From the NCBI GenBank assembly GCA_014360645.1, contig JACIXD010000001.1, positions 1 to 64,000 on the forward strand: a stretch of 64,000 bases of DNA, given 5' to 3'. The DNA is from Actinomycetota bacterium. Lineage in GTDB: Bacteria; Actinomycetota; Geothermincolia; Geothermincolales; RBG-13-55-18. The position numbers and the translations under genes were made by a program. A model generated the notes under the pieces. It was given only the letters and a program-made list of their open reading frames with translations, was not told where the DNA came from and made no database searches. This document shows positions 60,252 to 64,000 of the stretch, one piece after another; within the stretch, counting starts at the first letter, position 1, and every line of letters starts with the position of its first letter.

Positions 60252-60290
60252 GGCGGATGAACTCGATGAAACCCTTCATTCTCTCGCCCC
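60252..60290 (-). pseudogene. mscL: fragment of the mscL 5' end
   Basis: 60254-60289 matches 46373-46408, the start of mscL, at 33 of 36 positions and in the same orientation, encoding GERMKGFIEFIR. The frame then runs into IS-flanking sequence. A shared 12 bases (AAATTCCAGTGA) lies nearby at both loci (46433 region and 60239 region). Confidence 0.65.
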
Positions 60291-60435
60291 TTTCCACTAG
60301 CATCTTCGTCATTGCGGTGGAAAAACCTTGCGGGGAAGCAGAGACGGCAGGCGGGAGCGGAAACCGCTCTGACGTGCCTGCGTCCGGGGTGGTATAAAAG
60401 ATAGAAAAGCGGCTCGGGGATTGGAGGTGAGGATG

Positions 60436-62007
60436 ATGTCCGCAGGTGCGCGGGACCGCAGCGGAGGAGAAAAGACGATGCGCGCGATACCCGGGACCAT
60501 GGCCACGCAACATCCGGACAACGCCGCCCCGGCCTTCTGGCTCGGCAAGAGCTTCATCGACAGCCGGGACGAGGTCAGGGAGTGTGTGGTGGCCTTCAAG
60601 GAACTCGGCTGCCGCGAGTTCATGTGGGACTGGGAGGGCAAGTACGTGGACGAGGCGGTCATCGAGCGCATCTGCGAGGAGGACCTCGCCTTTTTCAGGA
60701 GGAAGCCGCTGGGCAGGGAGATATTCCTCACCTACCGCCTTCCCAACATCTGGGTGGAAAAGGGCAGCTACCGCATCCTGCGCGCCTTCGCCAACATCCT
60801 GGCCGCCCACGACATCGCGAAGGACATCGGCCTGCACAACCCGCCGGTGTTCGAGGTCATCCTCCCCATGACCACCGCGGCGGAGCAGCTGGTGTACCTG
60901 CAGGGAGTTTACGGGGACTTCGCGCAGTTGATCAGGAAAGACCCCGAGCGCAAGATCGGGAGCGGCAATCCGCCTCTTATCGAGATAATCCCCCTGGTGG
61001 AAGACATCCCGGACATGATGCGCCTGGGCGACCTCATCCGGAGATACGTCGCCCTCTACCGGAAAAAGGGCCTGAACAGGATAAGGGATATCGAGTACGT
61101 GCGCCCGTTCATCGCCCGCTCGGACCCCGCCCTCAACTACGGCCTGGTGCCCGCGGTGCTGGGGGCCAAGATCGGCCTTTCCATGGCTTACCGGGCGGCG
61201 GAGGACTGCGGGATAGAGGTGTATCCCATCATCGGCTGCGGCAGCGTGCCCTTCCGCGGCAACCTCTCCCCTCTCTCCGTGAAGCGCTTCCTGGCGGAAT
61301 ATCCCGGCGTGCGCACCGCCACCGTGCAGTCCTCCTTTCGCTACGACCATCCCGCCGGTGAGGTCAAGGCGGCGGTCAAGGCGTTGAACCGGGGGCTGGC
61401 GAGGGCGGCGAGGGCTCCGGAGATGAGCCCCCGGGAGGTGGGGGAGGCGGAAAAGCTCATCGCCCTCTTCAAGCGGCATTACCGCGCCACCATCATCGAG
61501 ATCGCACCCCTGATCATCGAGATGTCCAGGCACATCCCGCGGCGGAGGGAGAGAAGGCTGCACACCGGCCTCTTCGGGTATTCCAGGGAGCTGACCAAGG
61601 GCGTGTGCCTGCCCCGCGCCATCACCTTCACCGCTTCCCTGTACTCCCTGGGACTCCCTCCCGAGATCATCGGCACCGGCAGGGCTTTGAGGGAGGCCTT
61701 CGACAGGGGGTTGAGCGAGCCGCTGAGCCGTCTTTACCTGCACCTCAAGCAGGATCTGCAGGGAGCCTGCGCCTTCGTGAACCGGGAGAACATCTCGCGC
61801 CTGAAGGACAGGTTCCCGGCCCTCTCCGGGGTGGAGGAGGACCTGAAGTGGCTGGAGGGCGTGCTCGGTATACCCACGGAGCCCGGCCTCAACCGGCACC
61901 TCATCCACAGAAACATGACCTCCAACATCCTGCTGCTCCTCGAAGAGGGCGAAAAGGTGATGGAGATGGTGGAGGAGGCCGCGATGCTGAGGGGTTTCAT
62001 GGGATGA
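60436..62007 (+). CDS. ppcA: archaeal-type phosphoenolpyruvate carboxylase
   Basis: 523 aa from the ATG at 60436 (GGAGGTGAGG upstream; an internal start at 60478 is possible). RAIPGTMATQHPDNA is the hallmark opening of the archaeal PpcA family, which is shorter than and unrelated in length to the 850-950 aa bacterial enzyme. Other family stretches: REFMWDWEGKYVDEAVIERI, EVILPMTTAAEQL, GCGSVPFRGNLSP and YPGVRTATVQSSFRYD. It converts PEP and bicarbonate to oxaloacetate, an anaplerotic step. The stop overlaps the start of a gamma-carbonic anhydrase gene (ATGA). Confidence 0.92.
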   Translation: MSAGARDRSGGEKTMRAIPGTMATQHPDNAAPAFWLGKSFIDSRDEVRECVVAFKELGCREFMWDWEGKYVDEAVIERICEEDLAFFRRKPLGREIFLTYRLPNIWVEKGSYRILRAFANILAAHDIAKDIGLHNPPVFEVILPMTTAAEQLVYLQGVYGDFAQLIRKDPERKIGSGNPPLIEIIPLVEDIPDMMRLGDLIRRYVALYRKKGLNRIRDIEYVRPFIARSDPALNYGLVPAVLGAKIGLSMAYRAAEDCGIEVYPIIGCGSVPFRGNLSPLSVKRFLAEYPGVRTATVQSSFRYDHPAGEVKAAVKALNRGLARAARAPEMSPREVGEAEKLIALFKRHYRATIIEIAPLIIEMSRHIPRRRERRLHTGLFGYSRELTKGVCLPRAITFTASLYSLGLPPEIIGTGRALREAFDRGLSEPLSRLYLHLKQDLQGACAFVNRENISRLKDRFPALSGVEEDLKWLEGVLGIPTEPGLNRHLIHRNMTSNILLLLEEGEKVMEMVEEAAMLRGFMG

Positions 62008-62561
62008 AGAGGGGAGAGAACATCAGGCCGAACCAGCGCGGGGAGTTCCCGCGCGTCCATGGCAGTGCTTTCGTTGACCCGTCCGCGCTGATCATAGGCG
62101 ATGTCTTCGTGGGGCGGGATGTCTTCGTCGGACCGGGCGCGGTGATCAGGGCGGACGAGCCGCGGAGCTCTATAGAGATAGGGGATGGCAGCAACGTCCA
62201 GGATGGCGTGATCGTTCACGCCCTCGAGGGCTCCCGCGTGCTCATAGGGAAAAGGACCTCCCTCACGCACGGATGCATAATCCACGGGCCGTGCAGGATA
62301 GGGGACGGCTGCTTCGTGGGATTCGGCTCCGTGGTCTTTGGCGCCTCGGTCGGGGACGGGACACTGGTCAGGCATCTCGCCGTGGTCGAGGGGGTGGAGG
62401 TGGGAGCGGGGAAACGGGTGGAATCAGGCGGCGTCGTCGATACCCATGCCAAGGCCCAGGAGCTGGAGGAACTCGGCGAGGGGGACCGGGATCTCGCGAA
62501 CAGGGTGGCGGCCATGAACCTCTCACTCGCAAGGGCTTACAGGGAGATGCTCGGGGATTGA
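62004..62561 (+). CDS. gamma-class carbonic anhydrase family protein
   Basis: 185 aa from ATG 62004, overlapping the PEP carboxylase stop. A left-handed beta-helix of hexapeptide repeats (PSALIIGDVFVGRDVFVGPG, then IGDGSNVQDGVIVHAL, IGKRTSLTHGCIIHGPCRIG). The three zinc His candidates are in VIVHALEG and SLTHGCIIHGP, spaced as in Cam. Asp/Arg residues near IRADEPRS occupy the usual interface. A C-terminal helix of about 35 residues ends it. Being coupled to PEP carboxylase, it probably hydrates CO2 to supply the bicarbonate substrate. Confidence 0.88.
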   Translation: MKRGENIRPNQRGEFPRVHGSAFVDPSALIIGDVFVGRDVFVGPGAVIRADEPRSSIEIGDGSNVQDGVIVHALEGSRVLIGKRTSLTHGCIIHGPCRIGDGCFVGFGSVVFGASVGDGTLVRHLAVVEGVEVGAGKRVESGGVVDTHAKAQELEELGEGDRDLANRVAAMNLSLARAYREMLGD

Positions 62562-62760
62562 CGGCACGTCGTGCCTGCCGTGACCGGGCGAGAACCCGGG
62601 CGCCGGCGCTGTGATTCGGACTGAACGGATAAAACGATCATGATCTCTACTCAGGAACACGCTGAATGTAGGTGTTTTAGGCCCATGACGCAACCTCATG
62701 TTGTGTCGGAGCCATCCCTTCCTGGACTAACGGGCTAATCGTTTGGATAATGGCCGGGCT

Positions 62761-62804
62761 CGCAAGAGGAACGCAAGAGGAACATAAGAGGAACGCAAGA
62801 GGAA
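62761..62804. repeat. four 11-bp tandem repeats before purC
   Basis: The unit CGCAAGAGGAA occurs at 62761-62771, 62772-62782 and 62794-62804, with a variant (CATAAGAGGAA) at 62783-62793. Each copy holds an AGAGGA resembling a ribosome-binding site. The array ends 9 bases before the purC start codon. The rest of the spacer (62562-62760) shows no gene. Confidence 0.9.
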
Positions 62805-62813
62805 GGAAAGGAA

Positions 62814-63836
62814 ATGGGGAGCGTTAAGGACCTGGAGATACTGGAGGAGCCCTCCGAGGAGCGGCCGGGAAGGGGCAGGTTCCGTTTCTCGGACCGCTAT
62901 TCCGTCTTCGACTGGGGGGAGATGCCGGACCACATAGAGGGCAAGGGAGCGGCGCTCTGCCTCATGGGGGCCTTTTTCTTCGAGAGGCTCGAGGAGATGG
63001 GCATGGCCACGCATTACCTCGGGGTGGTGGGAGAGGACGGCGTGGCGCGCCGTCTGGGCGAGATCGAAGCCCCGGCCGACACCATGGAGGTGCGGCTGGT
63101 GCGTGTGCTGGAGCCCCGTGCGGCAGGGGATACCTACGATTACTCCGCCTACCGAGGGCTGAGGGGGAACTTCCTCATCCCCCTGGAGGTGATCTACCGC
63201 AACTCGCTCCCTGAGGGGTCCAGCGTCTTCAAGCGCCTGGAGGAGGGCAGCTTGCGCCTGGAGGACCTTGGTCTGGAAAGACCTCCCATCCCCGGCGAGA
63301 GGCTCGAACGCCCCGTCCTCGACGTCTCCACCAAGCTGGAGGCGACCGACAGGTACCTGGGGTGGGAGGAGGCCGGGGAGATCTCGGGACTCTCCCGTGA
63401 AGAGATGGAGGGGCTAAGGGAAGCCGTCCTGCACATCGACGACCTCATCTCGCGGGCCGTTGCGCCCCTGGGCTTGGTCAACCAGGACGGCAAGGTGGAG
63501 TTCGCCTTCGACGAGGAGCGGAGGCTGATGTTGGTGGATGTCCTAGGCACGCCGGACGAATGCCGTTTCGAGTACGGGGGGATGCCGGTGAGCAAGGAGG
63601 TGGCCAGGATATTCTACCGCCGCACGGAGTGGAGCCGGGAGGTGGAGAAGGCGAAGAGGAAAGACCGGCTGAACTGGAAAAACCTGGTCGGCTCCGCGCC
63701 GCCGCCCCTCCCCGCCAGGATGAGGGAACTGGTCTCCCTCCTCTACCAGGGCTGCTGCGACGGCATAACCGGCAGGCCGTTCTTCGCGGCGCCGCCGCTG
63801 GAAGAGGTCCTCGCCGAGCTGAAGGAGCTGCTCTAG
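62814..63836 (+). CDS. purC: phosphoribosylaminoimidazole-succinocarboxamide synthase
   Basis: 340 aa, the long archaeal-like form of SAICAR synthetase. GRFRFSDRYSVFDWGEMPDH and GKGAALCLMGAFFFERLEE give the N-terminal ATP domain; LIPLEVIYRNSLPEGSSVFK is the family signature around the substrate site; VNQDGKVEFAFD and LMLVDVLGTPDE lie in the second domain. It joins CAIR with aspartate in purine synthesis. GGAAAGG precedes the ATG. No other pur gene is in the window. The sequence beyond 63836 to the edge has no supported gene, though ATG 63985 could open one. Confidence 0.92.
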   Translation: MGSVKDLEILEEPSEERPGRGRFRFSDRYSVFDWGEMPDHIEGKGAALCLMGAFFFERLEEMGMATHYLGVVGEDGVARRLGEIEAPADTMEVRLVRVLEPRAAGDTYDYSAYRGLRGNFLIPLEVIYRNSLPEGSSVFKRLEEGSLRLEDLGLERPPIPGERLERPVLDVSTKLEATDRYLGWEEAGEISGLSREEMEGLREAVLHIDDLISRAVAPLGLVNQDGKVEFAFDEERRLMLVDVLGTPDECRFEYGGMPVSKEVARIFYRRTEWSREVEKAKRKDRLNWKNLVGSAPPPLPARMRELVSLLYQGCCDGITGRPFFAAPPLEEVLAELKELL

Positions 63837-64000
63837 GGGGACCGGTGCGGGCGGCGCTGTAGTGAATATTTCCTCGCGCATGGACCGCGATGACCGTCGC
63901 GTTAAGGCATGTATTCTTATTAATGATAAAGGAAGGTAAGGACGGTGTCGCGGGGGTAAGATCCGGTCGGGAGGTCGGCTAGGAGATGCTTGAGAGGGGG

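Noticed and set aside
60205-61908. 567-codon minus-strand frame over the PEP carboxylase gene
   Set aside because: A shadow of ppcA; only its last residues, derived from the mscL fragment, are meaningful.

Overview
The window is high-GC, densely coding DNA from a bacterium that looks anaerobic or facultatively anaerobic and monoderm. The clues are an electron-transfer flavoprotein, a 2-hydroxyacyl-CoA dehydratase/double-cubane type reductase with its ATPase activator, ferredoxin and iron-sulfur flavoproteins, an S-layer-anchored NlpC/P60 protein with repeated AEGYTG modules, an archaeal-type PEP carboxylase, and a heliorhodopsin. An early-branching Actinomycetota-like lineage is my best guess. 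It is an inference from gene content, not a sequence match.

Layout. 1-4.5 kb: a partial gene, etfA-etfB (minus strand), a decayed coaX pseudogene and ferritin. 5-18.7 kb: a B12/radical-SAM protein, an HMG-CoA-synthase-like/DUF35 fusion with a thiolase, three class I methyltransferases, a C_GCAxxG_C_C protein, a FabK-like flavoprotein, and a DUF35/thiolase-like/thiolase-like/DUF35 operon in which both thiolase-fold proteins lack the nucleophilic cysteine. 18.8-27.9 kb: a cysteine desulfurase, an S-layer cell-wall hydrolase, a zincin, the DUF3343/dehydratase-like protein/activator set and an XRE-cupin regulator, with AT-rich spacers carrying possible small proteins. 28.1-36 kb: heliorhodopsin, then a minus-strand set (acyl-CoA ligase-like, glycerol kinase, esterase), a ferredoxin pair and an iron alcohol dehydrogenase. 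36.2-40.4 kb: a PAS/GAF kinase coupled to an iron-sulfur flavoprotein, and a Dph6-like ATPase.

40.6-46 kb holds a TetR regulator with an operator over its own promoter, a saccharopine-dehydrogenase-like oxidoreductase, an FGGY sugar kinase and a RuBisCO-like protein with several RuBisCO active-site residues replaced. Together they suggest an uncharacterised sugar or sugar-acid pathway.

46.4-60.25 kb is a visibly less GC-rich block bracketed by mscL and a fragment of the mscL 5' end. It carries a two-component system, a PepSY protein, a ruined IS256-type element, a P-type H+-ATPase, an APC permease, UspA, an MgtA-like P-type ATPase and an IS3-type element whose transposase has lost a catalytic Asp. 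It reads as an acquired ion-homeostasis/stress island. After it come archaeal-type PEP carboxylase overlapping a gamma-carbonic anhydrase (a bicarbonate-supply pair) and purC, which is preceded by 11-bp tandem repeats.

I found no rRNA, tRNA or CRISPR array. All calls are by eye from the sequence, so family names rest on motif recognition.
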